Assembly: GCA_014529385.2 (NCBI GenBank) | Contig: CM043969.1 | Coordinates: forward strand, 36,639,922-36,703,921 | From: Adiantum capillus-veneris | Taxonomy: Eukaryota; Streptophyta; Polypodiopsida; Polypodiales; Pteridaceae | Reading direction: 5' to 3' | Length of the DNA stretch: 64,000 nt | Shown here: positions 33,328-46,594 of the stretch, in pieces | How positions within the stretch are numbered: the stretch's first letter is position 1 | Layout of the letters: each line of letters starts with the position of its first letter | Notes under the pieces: generated by a model | What the model was told of the DNA's origin: nothing | Seen by the model: the letters and a program-made list of their open reading frames with translations, nothing else | Databases searched by the model: none | Translations under genes and position numbers: made by a program

Positions 33328-34362
33328 AAGGTTCAGTGCATTTTCGCATAATCGCGCACACGCGCACTTTTCAGGCAGATTTTGGATCCGGAGCTTGGAA
33401 ATTCACACTCGGCGTTCCGGGAGTATTTCCATCAGGTGACCTAAGGTTTTACCCCCCTTTCGAAGCTGTTTATGCCCTCAAAATTTCGTTCTGAGCACTA
33501 CATCAAAAGATAGAAACCTGTCTTGTGTAGATTGGCAAGCATGAGGTGGTTGGCATCAATATCGGCATCGACATACATCACTCATTAGTCTTCAAAGCAT
33601 CATCTATAGACCAGGTACACATATATATTATTAGATATTTATATTGCAGTCTACATTGCTACTTCTTGTGCTTGCTAGGTTCCAGGGGAGGTGTGGCCAT
33701 ACGACGGCTTGACACCACTGGCATGTATTGCAGATTGATGTACTGTGATTGTGGGGCTGCTAGTTGTGAGTCATGCTAGCAGACAGACCGTCACAGCGGT
33801 CATAGGACAGTGATTGGTCTATTGTAGAATGTATGCTAGTTCTGGGCAGTTTGTTGAGCCATCTGAGAGGGTCATGTGTGAGGTTTTTTGAAGCCAAGCA
33901 CTAGGGGTTGGGTTACCCAGTGTGAGGTGGATTAGGTTGCTGGAGTTCCCCCTCTACACGCATCCTCTTCGGCGACTTTTATCCCATAGGATGTATGAAT
34001 TTGTGTAGACACTGGATTGCATCTTATGCGTCAGGCCGTTGAGGTATTGTTCAAGGTTTAGTCTTGAGACAGATACAGGTTCTATGATCGCCGAGACAGG
34101 AGACAGTGTATGCTTACAGGATAGCATATTATAGAGATTTTTAGATTTGTCACTGGTAAGCTATTTATGGTTATTTTTGAGCTATCTCTTGGTTTCCAGA
34201 GCTTAGTTTACAGGGGAGACTCTGTCAAAAATTTTCAAAATACTGACATTTCTTGAGGAGAGGTGTTCAGCTTGTTGTTTACAGCTTGTTTATTGTGTAC
34301 AGAGGCTAGTTTATAGGGGAAACTCTGCCGGATTTTTCCCAGGAGTAAACAATTTGGTAGAC

Positions 34363-37300
34363 ATGGCATCTTCTCAAAGTGAGACTCTTTACAACATAAA
34401 GAAGCTGGATGGCACAAACTTTCCATTCTAGAAGAAGCAGATTTGGCAGGTTTTGGTGGAAAAGAAACAAGTGAAGCCACTGAAGCTCAAAGGGGACAGA
34501 CCAGAAGGTATGGCTGAAGATGAGTGGGAAGAGCTTGATGAGTTAGCTTGTTCCACAATCATGCTGACACTGGTAGAAAATGTTTACTTCAGCGTAGCAG
34601 AAGAGACTACAGCGTATGGTGTATTGCAAAATCTATGTGGTATGTACGAGAAACAAAGTGCTGCTTCTCAGATTTACTGGCTCAAGAAATTGGTGGATTT
34701 GAAGATGAAGGAAGGGACAACCATGTCAAATCATCTCAATGAATTTCACACAATTTTTAGCCAGTTAACAACACAAGAGATAGTCTTTCCAGATTCAATG
34801 AAGGCTATGTTTCTCTTAATCACTTTGCCAGACAGTTGGGATACTTTTCGCACGGCATTAAGTAATTCTGTCGTGCTAGAGGGTCTTACAAGTGCCAATG
34901 TAGAAGGCAGCTTGCTTACAAAGGAAGTGAACATGAAGAACATTGACAAAGGCAAAGGCAATAGTGCTTTGGTCGTTCGAGGGAGACAACAGTCTAAAGA
35001 GAAGAAGGGTAAGAAGGCACAAAATCGAAGTAAGTCTCGTGACTCAAAGTCAAAGGATGACATAGAATGCTACCATTGTGGCAAGAAGGGTCACATGAAG
35101 AGAGATTGTACGAAGTGGAAACAAGAAAAAGGCAAAACAAAGAGTTGTGAGCAAGATGAAAAGAAGAGTTCAGTGAAGATTGAAGAGGTGAATGTCACAG
35201 GATCTGGTTCAGACAGTGATTCTGATATAGCAACTAGTGACATCTTCCTCACAAGCAATTTTGATTCCGTTTTCTTGACTGTAGAGGATGGACATGCTAT
35301 GAGTGATTGGATTATCGACTCAGGGGCATCTTTACATGTTTCTCCGTACAAAGAGTGGTTTACATCATATGTGGCTACTAAAGATTATGTCAGACTTGGC
35401 AATGAGCAGGTTTGTGACAATATACTTGGAGTGGGAGATGTGCAATTGAAGTTTCAGAATGGCTCTTCTTTATGGATCAAGAATGTCAGACATGTTCCAG
35501 CAATCCAAAAGAGCTTGATCAGTACAGGGAAGTTGGATGATGCGGGTTATGTGATAGTTTTTGGGAACAGTGCTTGGAAGATCTCCAAAGGTTTGATGAC
35601 TGTAGCACATGGCAGCAAGTCAGGAACTCTGTACACTTTACATGTTTCAGAGGTTAAAACCCATGCAATTAATGTGATTGAGCAACCAAGTGTGTCATTG
35701 TGGCATCGTAGGCTGGGACATATGTCAAAAAGAGGAATGGAAATACTTTCTCGTTATGGTTATTTGCCTGGCTTTTCATTTCAAGATTTCGAGTTTTGTG
35801 AGCATTGTGTTTATGGTAAGCAAACACAGGAACCGCACTGATCAAAGAGGAATCGTAGGGACGAACGGTTAGCTCTTGTGCAGAGTGATCTATGCAGACC
35901 AATGCCTAGTTTGTCACTATGGGGAGCAAAGTACTTTTGTACCTTTATAAACGACTATTCTCGCAGAGTATGGGTTTACTTCTTGAAGCACAAGGATGAG
36001 GTGCTCAAGGTCTTTAAGACATTCTTTCAACTTGTGGAGAATCAGAGTGGTCAGAAGCTGAGATGCTTAAGGACAGACAATGGTGGAGAGTACGTTTCCA
36101 AGGCTTTCCGAGACTTTTGTGAAGCAAAAGGGATAAAGCGGGAACTTACTACACCATGCAATCCTTCCCAAAATGGAGTTGCAAAACGTATGAATAGGAC
36201 CATACGAGAGAAGGTCAGAAGCATGTTGTCAAATGCTGAGTTGCGTGATGGATTTTGGGCGGAAGCAGTGGCTACAACAGTCCATTTGATGAACAGGTCT
36301 CCTAGTAGGGTTCTGGATAAGAGTGAAGTGGTCGAGATGCTATGGATTGGCAAGGCACCTTTGTATAAGCATCTTAGAGTCTTTGGTTGTGAAGCTTATA
36401 GCCATATTTCTAAGGATTTGAGGAATAAGTTAGAACCAAAGAGCAGGAAGTGTATATTTCTTGGCTACGGAGAATTGGGCGAAATGGGTTACCAGCTTTG
36501 GGATCCTGAGTCCAGAAAAGTTATCCGTAGAAATGATGTGCATTTCAATGAGGCCAAGTTTCACGCTAAGCCAGAGAAGACAGAGGAGATCATAAGAGTT
36601 GTCTTCAGGGAAGATGGACCTAGTGCTAGCACATCAAGACAGCATGGTCAGGCTCAGGAATAGCCTATAGTGGCTAGAGAGGCAGAATCAGTTCTGGTGA
36701 GACGTTCTGAGCGTGTCTCCAAACCACCTGATCGTTATGTGCCACCTCTAAATTATGTCATGCTCACGGATTGCGGTGAACCATCTTCTTACGAGGAGGC
36801 ATTACAAGTGGTTGACTCGAAAAAATGACAGTTGGCCCTGCAATCAGAGATGACAGCTCTGCATAAGAATCAAACGTGGGATTTGGTTCAATTGCCAGAG
36901 GGCAAGAAAGCTCTACCTTGTAAGTGGGTTTATAGGTATAAGTTTACTCCTCATGATGGATAGCCAAAATACAAAGCACGGTTGGTTGCTAAGGGTTTTA
37001 AGCAAGAACACGGAATAGATTTTGATGAAGTCTTTTCACCAGTTGTCAAGATGACAACATTGAGAAGTGTACTTGCTTTGGTTGCCAAACATGATCTGCA
37101 TTTACATCAGATGGATGTGAAAATGGCATTTCTTCATGGATATTTGCATGAGGAGGTTTATATGCAGCAGTCAGAAGGATATGTTGAGAAAGGCAAAGAG
37201 AAATTGGTATGTCGTTTGAGAAAGAGTCTCTATGGCTTGAAACAGGCACCAAGAGAATGGTACAAGAAGTTTCACCAATTTATGCTTTCTCAAGGATACA

Positions 37301-38331
37301 AGAGAAGTGAGATAGATCATAGCCTGTATACTCGACAAGCTAAGGATGGTAGCTTGATAATCCTCGTCTTGTATGTGGATGACATGTTACTTGCTAGTAG
37401 ACAAATGGCAGAAATTTCAGCTCCTAAGTAAAAAATGGCAAAGGTTTTTTACATGAAAGACATGGGTGAGGCAAGTCATATACTAGGTATGCGTATCCAA
37501 CGAGGTAGGTCAAAGAAGATGCTTTACTTATCTCAGGAAGAGTATATTGACAAGGTGTTGCAACGTTTCCATATGGACAGGGGAAAGGCATTGATGACAC
37601 CATTGCTGTCATATGTGAAACTAAGCAACCAAGATTGCCCACAGTCTGAGGTGGAAAAGGTTGAAATGGATATGGTGCCGTATGCGTCTGCATGTGGGAG
37701 TTTGATGTATGCAATGATTGCTACACGTCCAGATATTGCATTTGCAGTGGGAGTGGTTAGCAGATATAAGTCAAATCCCGGCAAGAAACATTGGGAGGCA
37801 GTGAAAGGTATCATGAGATAATTAAAACATACAAAGAGTATGCGCATATGCTATGGTAGTCAGGATTTGAGTGTCAGGGGATACACTGACTCAGATTATG
37901 CAGGAGACTTGGATAAGAGGAGATCTACATCAGGCTATGTCTTTACATTGGCTGGAGGTGCCATATCATGGCGATCTCGATTACAAGATTGTATTACGCA
38001 GTCTACTACAGAAGCTGAGTATGTTGCAGCAAATGAGGCATGCAAAGAAGCTATTTGGCTTGGTAGATTGGTAGCAAACTTGGGAATCAAAGTAGATATG
38101 CCAGAGTTATATTGTGATAGTCAAAGTGCTATACAATTGGCAAAGAATCCAGTGTTCCATTCGAAGACTAAGCATATTGATGTGAAAAATCACTTCATTA
38201 GGGAAGTACTTGAAGACAAGCAGATACAACTGATCAAGATCCACACCAAGGACAATCCTGTTGATCTACTCACAAGGGGACTTCTACGAGAGGGCTTTGT
38301 GCATTGTCGTGAGTTATTGGGCATTGGATAG
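34363..38331 (+). pseudogene. Copia-4 gag-pol: one unshifted frame with seven stops and a changed integrase catalytic residue
   Basis: Seen: from ATG at 34363 (MASSQSETLYNIKKLDG) one frame runs to 38331 with no indel, but with stops at 34429 (TAG), 35839 (TGA), 36661 (TAG), 36826 (TGA), 36961 (TAG), 37429 (TAA) and 37819 (TAA). Domains: copia Gag; CCHC CYHCGKKGHMKRDC (about 35068-35110); protease DSGAS (about 35320); integrase HHCC and core with QSDLC, LRTDNGGEY and NGVAKRMNR. The Glu of D-35-E is Lys here (codon AAA at 36184-36186). RT follows with SLYGLKQAPREWY and YVDDMLL (about 37373), then RNase H with DSDYAGD and STTEAEYVAA, and KTKHIDVKNHFIRE at the end. The first stop is best explained as Trp (FPF-W-KKQIW). 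Non-functional; decay was by point mutation only. Confidence 0.9.
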
Positions 38332-38415
38332 ATGGCAGCCATGTAAATCTTTGTACATTTATGTTCATAGATTTACAGTTACTTAAAGTGCCACATTGGA
38401 CTTTAAGTGGGAGGT

Positions 38416-38577
38416 TGTTGGGATTAAAGCCCAAGTGGCCTTTTATACAGATATGGCCGGTCGCCTGCCTAACTGGCTTATCACTAACTCTTTGTATATA
38501 CTCACTTATACTTGTGTGAATAATAAGATTTGGGAGATAACCCTTCCATGAATTCTCTGCGTACTGTATAAGCTCTT

Positions 38578-38616
<39 letters not shown>

Positions 38617-38626
38617 GTGCGTGCGC

Positions 38627-38660
<34 letters not shown>
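38416..38660 (+). repeat. Copia-4 3' LTR, left part up to the GT tract
   Basis: Starts TGTTGGGATTAAAGCC, matches the 5' LTR for about 150 bp, then enters GT repeats (from about 38581, with an internal GCGTGCGCGCG). After 38660 the sequence is unrelated to the LTR. Confidence 0.88.
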
Positions 38661-38664
<4 letters not shown>

Positions 38665-39530
38665 AAATATGAAAATCCCATCATATTTGAACCATACTTA
38701 GACAATTGTATTAAATAATATATTAAATAACAACATTTTAAAACAAGATGTCATAAACCTCAATTATCACTTCATCTACACCAATACAACTATCTGTTTC
38801 GAATGGTTAATACAGTCATTTAGATCAAAAAATTGATCTTTGATTATTACAAATTGATATCTTAGTGTTGTATCTCTCTGTGTCCACCCTTTGGGATGAG
38901 CTTCCACTACCTCTACATGGAGAAGGATCCAGCTGCTACCTGCATCCATACAAAAACATTCAGTTAGGACTGGCTATGTTTGTGCGTGTTGCAGGTGTCG
39001 ATACTGGATCTAGTTGTTATCCATGTCACACCTGTAGACCTAGTTTACAGCTTTCCCCCAAAATTGTCATTTAAATTAGACTTTAAAGTAAGATAACCTC
39101 TTGAGTGTAGAGTCTTATGCATCCCAATATTTAATGAGTTTCCCCACAGAAATGATGCTAGTATCTACTACTATATATGATGCAATCACCTATGCATTTT
39201 TGAGTTACATATCATTGTAAACGAGATGACTTGACAAAAATCGGGCAGCGTCTCCTCTGTAATTCGATTAATATTTCAAAAAAATCCCAGTTCATGCCAT
39301 CTCTCCACGAGACCCTTACGAGAGGTTTCCGGCTTTATTGACAAAACAAATTTTATATAATGAAGAAATAGAGATGTGTTGCATGCTATTCTCTCACAAA
39401 AACCATTTTGATAAAAAATCCAGCAGCATTATGATTATATTTCAAAACTGATAGCAACAATTTACAATACGTCTACATGTTACTTTCTAGCAACCAATCT
39501 TAGGATTTAGCTGAGTCAAAAAACCAAAGT

Positions 39531-39745
<215 letters not shown>

Positions 39746-41025
39746 TGTCTACAAGTTTTCGACATGATTTCCTCAAACAAAAGCATATCTACATGTGTGC
39801 CCCAATACTGACCGAGCCATCTCAAAAAACCACTAGTGGTCGATTACCATATTTGATGCAAAACTAATTACCATATTTGGTGTAGATTACCATATCTAAA
39901 GGCCAGAATTTATTGACACTTATGTACCATTCCATCTTCTAGATTACCAATCTCACAAAAGTAAAAATTTGGACAGCATCTCCTTCGTATAGCTGATATA
40001 ATTGCAAAATTTCTAGTCAAAGCCATCTCTTGTTGAGACCCTCACAGGAGGTTAAAGGCTTCTAGCAACACTTCCAAAGCTAAATTAGCCAAAACGAAAT
40101 CATTTCAAAAGAAAAACAATGTATATGTGTTACTTTCAAGTAAAAAACCATCAAGCTAATTCTCAAGTTAAATTGTTTAATCTAACACTTATGCCAAATG
40201 CCACTATTCCTTTATATCATTCCAAGTCATTAATGATGACCAAAAAAGAGGCCAAAAGAGCTTCTTTTTGTACAGCAGCTCCTATACCACTAAGATGTCG
40301 ATAATCATTTAAAATACCAGTTATTATCTATAAGTTAAATGAAGCCAAGAATGGTATGTTCCCTAAGTGTGGGCATCTCAATCTCCATCTGAGTATATAA
40401 CACAAAAGTCCATATATTCAACCAGATGACTGTGCAAGAGAATCTCCTATTCAATGATTACATTAGATCTTATTGCAGACAATTTAAGAGCATTTAAGAA
40501 AAATGTATTTCCAAAAAAAAACTTGAAGCATTTACACTCTCCAGTTTTCCTGAGTAGGTGCGAATGCACCTACTTGTATCATGATGCTGATTCTTGTTTT
40601 TTGTACTCGATGTCGCATGATGGTTTGACGGTATATGTACACCGGGAATGGTATTCGGCGTTCGAGTGGAACTTGGTTGAACTCTTAGTGTGACAATACA
40701 AGGGGAGAATAGACTTGGCTAGGATGTGTGTATTCTGCATGGAATCCGAAATCTATGGTAAGCAAGGTGTAGAAACTGACCTCTCCTTATCAGTAGGGAC
40801 AGAAGCGCAAGCTGCTTTGTACGAACCACTCTGATGGTAGAGCTGTGTGGCTCTTTGTGTCCCTAGGGTTGTGTACTAGAGGTCAAGTTCACAGATTATG
40901 CGATGACAAAGGATGCTTGGGAGAGGCCTGCGTGCAGCTTCCTTTCGATACATGATTTCTTCTTGAATGCAGAAAAATAAACGTCTGTAGGCCATATGGG
41001 TAACCCCTAGGAGCTCCTTTGAGAC

Positions 41026-41030
41026 TGAGA

Positions 41031-41105
<75 letters not shown>

Positions 41106-41163
41106 GGGTGTATATGGGCCTATCTTGGCATGCAGATGGGGAACTCCTCATGTGTGTGTGTGT

Positions 41164-41229
<66 letters not shown>
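41026..41229. repeat. (GA)n and (GT)n microsatellites in U-A
   Basis: GA tract 41026-41102 and GT tract about 41151-41229, separated by about 50 bp of unique sequence. The U-B counterpart is at 45253-45436. Confidence 0.93.
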
Positions 41230-41779
41230 AGTGGATTTGCCTGTGTGAGTGAGTGTGTGTGAGTGTGTGCGCGAGTGTTGCTTATCAAATCGTGACAGAT
41301 GCATAAAGTTGGTGAGAATCACGAACCAGGACTGCCGGTTATGGACGACCATGAGCAACGCTTGCAGTGAAGAAAACATCCGGGTTTGATTCACAGCCAC
41401 ATTCGCAGCACAGCAAAGGCAAGATTCCTCTCCAAATAGGCCTGTGATCTCGATGCGCAGTGAGGCAAAGGGATGAACGATCGCTGCTGAGAGGAGATTG
41501 TGACGAGCCAAGAGCAAGCTTTGCCAGGGGCCGTGTGCACGATGCTGCATGTTTGATTGCACTAATGTATACAAGGTTATCTATCGCAGAGATAAGGTGT
41601 GGCGAGCACCAAGCATTTCAAAGAATCATGCACCCATCATGTGGGTAGGTGCATGTGAGGGTAAGTGTTTGTAAACCACACATTAGAATCAGCCAATTGG
41701 AGTGGGAGACCACCATGAAGGAGTCCATTTGTGAACAATATTATCGATACAAGCTAACAAGTGGGAACTCAACTAATCC

Positions 41780-41935
41780 CATTAAAGAAGAAAAAGAAGA
41801 ATAGGATTTTATCATCGTATTAAAATATCCCAAGAGACCACAAGGCTCTATCCGACAAGAGTTGAACTCAAGACCGGTTATTCAAGAGAGAAATGGCATA
41901 CCCAATCTACCACACAAGGGTGATAGAAATAAATC
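41780..41935 (-). ncRNA. Candidate tRNA-derived SINE in U-A
   Basis: On the minus strand, A-box-like TGGTAGATTGG (41912-41902) is followed 34 nt later by GTTCAACTC (41867-41859), a perfect match to the B-box consensus GTTCRANNC. Downstream it continues with TTGTCGGATAGAGCC and a pyrimidine-rich TTCTTCTTTTTCTTC stretch that could be the tail. This is typical plant SINE architecture. The exact ends and any target duplication were not found. The U-B copy is at about 45990-46140. Confidence 0.45.
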
Positions 41936-42205
41936 CAAGTACTAATATTATCATCAGATATATTTCAAGTGGGCGAGTCACAGAATTATGGAAAAGTCCA
42001 ATGAGGTATTTTTTTCGGTATTGGTGTGTCATGAGTCATTTTTTTCCAAATTGAACAGATTGTGGATAACGTATACCAATGCATTCAAGCATTATCTATA
42101 GACAGCCAAGGTTTACCAAAGTCCCTGCTGTCCAGATAGCGAGAGCGAGATCACCAAAGAGGGAAGCAGTCAACCAAGGGTTAGCCAACGAATTGTTAGC
42201 TAGAT

Positions 42206-42208
<3 letters not shown>

Positions 42209-42280
<72 letters not shown>

Positions 42281-42952
42281 GCCCTCCCCCATCCCTTGGG
42301 AGAGATCCACTTGGTGGAGGATGGTCCACCAAGTGGACCATTCCCCCACCCATTGTAATAAATGCTTTTAAAAATTTCAATGTTTATAGCTCAATCACTT
42401 CTACTGTGTTAAAAAGGTTTAGATGCAAGATTACCCATTTGTAATGTGATGAACCTGGTTTATATGTAAGAATACCCAATTTTTGTATGATAAAGGGGTC
42501 CTCCAAGGAGGAGAGTAAGGGGCTATGAAAACTACATACCTGACATCTCATGATTTTGGTTGATGTGTCTCCCAAATTTGTGAACTATGTCATCAAGTTG
42601 GTTACTATAATACTCCGATTTTGCAAGATAAAGATCACATAAAATTCCATTCCTCCTCGAGGGTGGACATTGATTATAGTATATGGATTATATGTAAGCA
42701 TGTAGATGCTTGACCAAATTTGGAGCTAAGAGCCCCAACCCATCCCTTTGGATTGGGTGGATCAAGCTAATAACAATGTAACATGTATTAGAGAGTAGGC
42801 AAACCAATTCTTAGGGTATGAATACCCATATCCTGACAAAAACCATTTGATTGAAGTCAAGGTAAATTGGAATTATCTAATATATTATCTAATTCCAATT
42901 GCTAAGTATGGCACTAGTCCGACCAAAGACTAGTAGGGAAAAAGGAGTGTGT
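42209..42952. other. GT tract plus spacer between the two U copies
   Basis: The GT tract to about 42277 is followed by about 675 bp found once in the window. It contains a strong hairpin (13-bp arms 42306-42318 and 42325-42337, 6-nt loop) and a weaker inverted repeat (AATTGGAATTA, 42865-42875 / 42890-42900). No gene. Confidence 0.7.
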
Positions 42953-43827
42953 GTTTAAGTATGAAAATCCCCTCATATTTGAACCATACTTAGACAACTG
43001 TATTAAATAATATATTAAACAACAACATTTTAAAACAAAATTTCATAAACCTCAATTATCACTTCATATACACCAATACAACTATCCGTTTCGAATGGTT
43101 AATACAGTCATTTAGATCAAAAAATTGATCTTTGATTATTACAAATTTATACTTAGTGTTGTATCTCTCTGTGTCCACCCTTTGGGATGAGCTTCCACTA
43201 CCTCTACATGGAGAAGGATCCAGTTGTTACTTGCATCCATACAAAAATATTCATTTAGGACTGGCTATGTTTGTGCGTGTTGTAGGTGTCGATACTGGAT
43301 CTACTTGTTATCCATGTCACACCTGTAGACCTAGTTTACAGCTTTCCCCCAAAATTGTCATTTAAGTTAGACTTTAAAGTAAGATAACCTCTTGAGTGTA
43401 GAGTCTTATGCATCCCAATATTTAATGAGTTTCCCCACATAAATGATGCTAGTATCTACTACTATATATGATGCAATCACCTATGCATTTTTGAGTTACA
43501 TATCATTGTAAACGAGATGACTTGACAAAAATCGGGCAGCATCTCCCCTGTAATTCGATTAATATTTCAAAAAAATACTAGTTCATGCCGTCTCTCCACG
43601 AGACCCTCACGAGAGGTTTCCGGCTTTATTGACAAAACAAATTTTATATAATGAAAAAATAGAGATGTGTTGCATGCTATTCTCTCACAAAAACCATTTT
43701 GATAAAAAATCCAGCAGCATTATGATTATATTTCAAAACTGATAGCAACAATTTACAATACGTCTACATGTTACTTTCTAACAACCAATCTTAGGATTTA
43801 GCTGAGTCAAAAAACCGAAGTGTAGAG

Positions 43828-43832
43828 AGTGT

Positions 43833-43868
<36 letters not shown>
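43828..43868. repeat. (GT)n microsatellite in U-B
   Basis: Shortened homologue of the compound tract at 39534-39641. The GA part is reduced to GTAGAGAGTG. Confidence 0.9.
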
Positions 43869-43872
<4 letters not shown>

Positions 43873-45249
43873 CTTCAAATAGCTCAAAAGAGTGTCATGT
43901 TCCCAAGATTCGATCTGCACATGGAAGCATCATGACAGGGCCATTATCCCACTTACCAGCTTATATGGTTTTGTCTACAAGTTTTCAACACGATTTCCTC
44001 AAACAAAAGCATATCTACATGTGTGCCCCAATACTCACCGAGCCATCTCAAAAAACCACTAGTGGTCGATTACCATATTTGATGCAAAATTAATTACCAT
44101 ATTTGGTGTCGATTACCATATCTAAAGGCTAGAATTTATTGACACTTATGTACCATTCCATCTTCTAGATTACCAATCTCGCAAAAGTAAAAATTTGGAC
44201 AGCATCTCCTTCGTATAGCTGATATAATTGCAAAATTTCCAGTCAAAGCCATCTCTTGTTGAGACCCTCACAGGAGGTTAAACACTTCTAGCAACACTTC
44301 CAAAGCTAAATTATCCAAAACGAAATCATTTCAAAAGAAAAACAATGTATATGTGTTACTTTCAAGTAAAAAACCATCAAGCTAATTCTCAAGTTAAATT
44401 GTTTAATCTAACACTTATGCCAAATGCCACTATTCCTTTATATCATTCCAAGTCATTAATGATGACCAAAAAAGAGGCCAAAAGAGCTTCTTTTTGTACA
44501 GCAGCTCCTATACCACTAAGATGCCGATAATCATTTAAACCACCAGTTATTATCTATAAGTTAAATGAAGCCAAGAACGGTATGTTCCCTAAGTGTGGGC
44601 ATCTCAATCTCCATCTGAGTATATAACACAAAAGTCCATATATTCAACCAGATGACTGTGCAAGAGAATCTCCTATTCAACGATTACATTAGATCTTATT
44701 GCAGACAATTTAAGAGCATTTAAGAAAAATGTATTTCCAAAAAAAAACTTGAAGCATTTACACTCTCCAGTTTTCCTGAGTAGGTGCGAATGCACCTACT
44801 TGTATCATGATGCTGATTCCTGTTTTTTGTACTCGATGTCGCATGATGGTTTGACGGTATATGTACACCGAGAATGGTATTTGGCGTTCGAGTGGAACTT
44901 GGTTGAACTCTTAGTGTGACAATACAAGGGGAGAATAGACTTGGTTAGGAGTGTGTATTCTGCATGGAATCCGAAATCTATGGTAAGCAAGGTGTAGAAA
45001 CTGACCTCTCCTTATCAGTAGGGACAGAAGCGCAAGCTGCTTTGTACGAACCACTCTGATGGTAGAGCTGTGTGGCTCTTTGTGTCCCTAGGGTTGTGTA
45101 CCAGAGGTCAAAGTTCACATATTATGCGATGACAGAGGATGCTTGGGAGAGGCCTGCGTGCGCTTCCTTTCGATACATGATTTTTTCTTGAATGCAGAAA
45201 AATAAACGTCTGTAGGGCCATATGGGTAACCCCTAGGAGCTCCTTTGAG

Positions 45250-45252
<3 letters not shown>

Positions 45253-45325
<73 letters not shown>

Positions 45326-45366
45326 GCATATATGGGCCTATCTTGGCATGTGAATGGGGAACTCCC

Positions 45367-45436
<70 letters not shown>
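45253..45436. repeat. (GA)n and (GT)n microsatellites in U-B
   Basis: GA about 45253-45322 and GT about 45369-45436. The intervening unique stretch matches U-A. Confidence 0.93.
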
Positions 45437-45437
<1 letters not shown>

Positions 45438-45989
45438 AGTGGATCTGCCTGTGTGAGTGAGTGTGTGTGCGTGTGTGCGCGAGTGTTGCTTATCAAATCG
45501 TGACAGATGCATAAAGTTGGTGAGAATCACGAACCAGGACTGCCGGTTATGGACGACCATGAGCAACACTTGCAGTAAAGAAAACATCCGGGTTTGGTTC
45601 ACAGCGACATTCGCAGCACAGCAAAGGCAAGATTCCTCTCGAAATAGGCCTGTGATCTCGATGCGCAGGGAGGCAAAGGGATGAACGATCGTTGCTGAGA
45701 GGAGATTGTGACGAGCCAAGAGCAAGCTTTGCCAGGGTCCGTGTGCACGATGCTGCATGTTTGATTGCACTAATGTATACAAGGTTATCTATTGCAGAGA
45801 TAAGGTGTGGCGAGCACCAAGCATTTCAAAGAATCACACACCCATCACTTGGGTAGGTGCATGTGAGGGTAAGTGTTTGTAAACCACACATTAGAATCAG
45901 CCAATTGGAGTGGGAGACCACCATGAAGGAGTCCATGTGTGAACAATATTATCGATACAAGCTAACAAGTGGGAACTCAACTAATCCCA

Positions 45990-46140
45990 TTAAAGAAGAA
46001 AAAGAAGAATAGGATTTTATCATCGTATTAAAATATCCCAAGAGACCACAAGGCTCTATCCGACAAGAGTTGAACTCAAGACCGGTTATTCAAGAGAGAA
46101 ATGGCATACCCAATCTACCACACAAGGGTGATAGAAATAA
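45990..46140 (-). ncRNA. Candidate tRNA-derived SINE, U-B copy
   Basis: A box at 46120-46110 and B box at 46075-46067, the same as the U-A copy. It was carried by duplication of U rather than by independent insertion. Confidence 0.45.
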
Positions 46141-46413
46141 ATCCAAGTACTAATATTATCATCAGATATATTTCAAGTGGGCGAGTCACAGAATTATGGA
46201 AAAGTCCAATGAGGTATTTTTTTCGGTATTGGTGTGTCATGAGTCATTTTTTTCCAAATTGAACAGATTGTGGATAACGTATACCAATGCATTCAAGCAT
46301 TATCTATAGCCAGCCAAGGTTTACCAAAGTCCCTGCTGTCCAGATAGCGAGAGCGAGATCACCAAAGAGGGAAGCAGTCAACCAAGGGTTAGCCAATGAA
46401 TTGTTAGCTAGAT

Positions 46414-46415
<2 letters not shown>

Positions 46416-46484
<69 letters not shown>

Positions 46485-46513
46485 TGAATCTAAAGCTCCA
46501 CTCCGCAACTTCA
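46416..46513 (+). repeat. Copia-4 3' LTR, right part
   Basis: The GT tract to about 46482 is followed by GAGTGAATCTAAAGCTCC and ends CGCAACTTCA at 46513. This matches the last 28-35 bases of the 5' LTR. AGATG follows directly. Confidence 0.88.
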
Positions 46514-46594
46514 AGATGCGGTTGAAGGAAGTTCAAAGTCAAAAAGATGATTCTCGAAAAGTTCAGTATCCAAGAAATCGAACGAGGAATCCAT
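46514..46594 (-). pseudogene. CCHC zinc-knuckle protein frame, N-terminal part, beyond Copia-4
   Basis: Minus-strand ATG at 46594-46592 begins MDSSFDFLDTELFENHLFDF and stays open to the insertion point. It joins in frame, counting one AGATG, to 33034 and on to 32684: 432 nt, 144 codons including the stop. Exact divisibility and a correct start on the far side support a genuine pre-insertion frame. The N-terminus is acidic and aromatic. Confidence 0.5.

Larger units (their letters stand above)
42953..46415 (+). repeat. Unit U, copy B
   Basis: Offset from copy A is 4292 bp at the left end and 4208 bp at the right, the difference being mostly microsatellite length. It ends TTGTTAGCTAGATAAG and then GT repeats that run into the end of the Copia-4 LTR. 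Confidence 0.9.

Noticed and set aside
40876-41574. 232-codon minus-strand frame (and 224 codons at 45108-45782)
   Set aside because: Translated CA and CT microsatellites with unrelated flanks; no motif, and duplicated with U.
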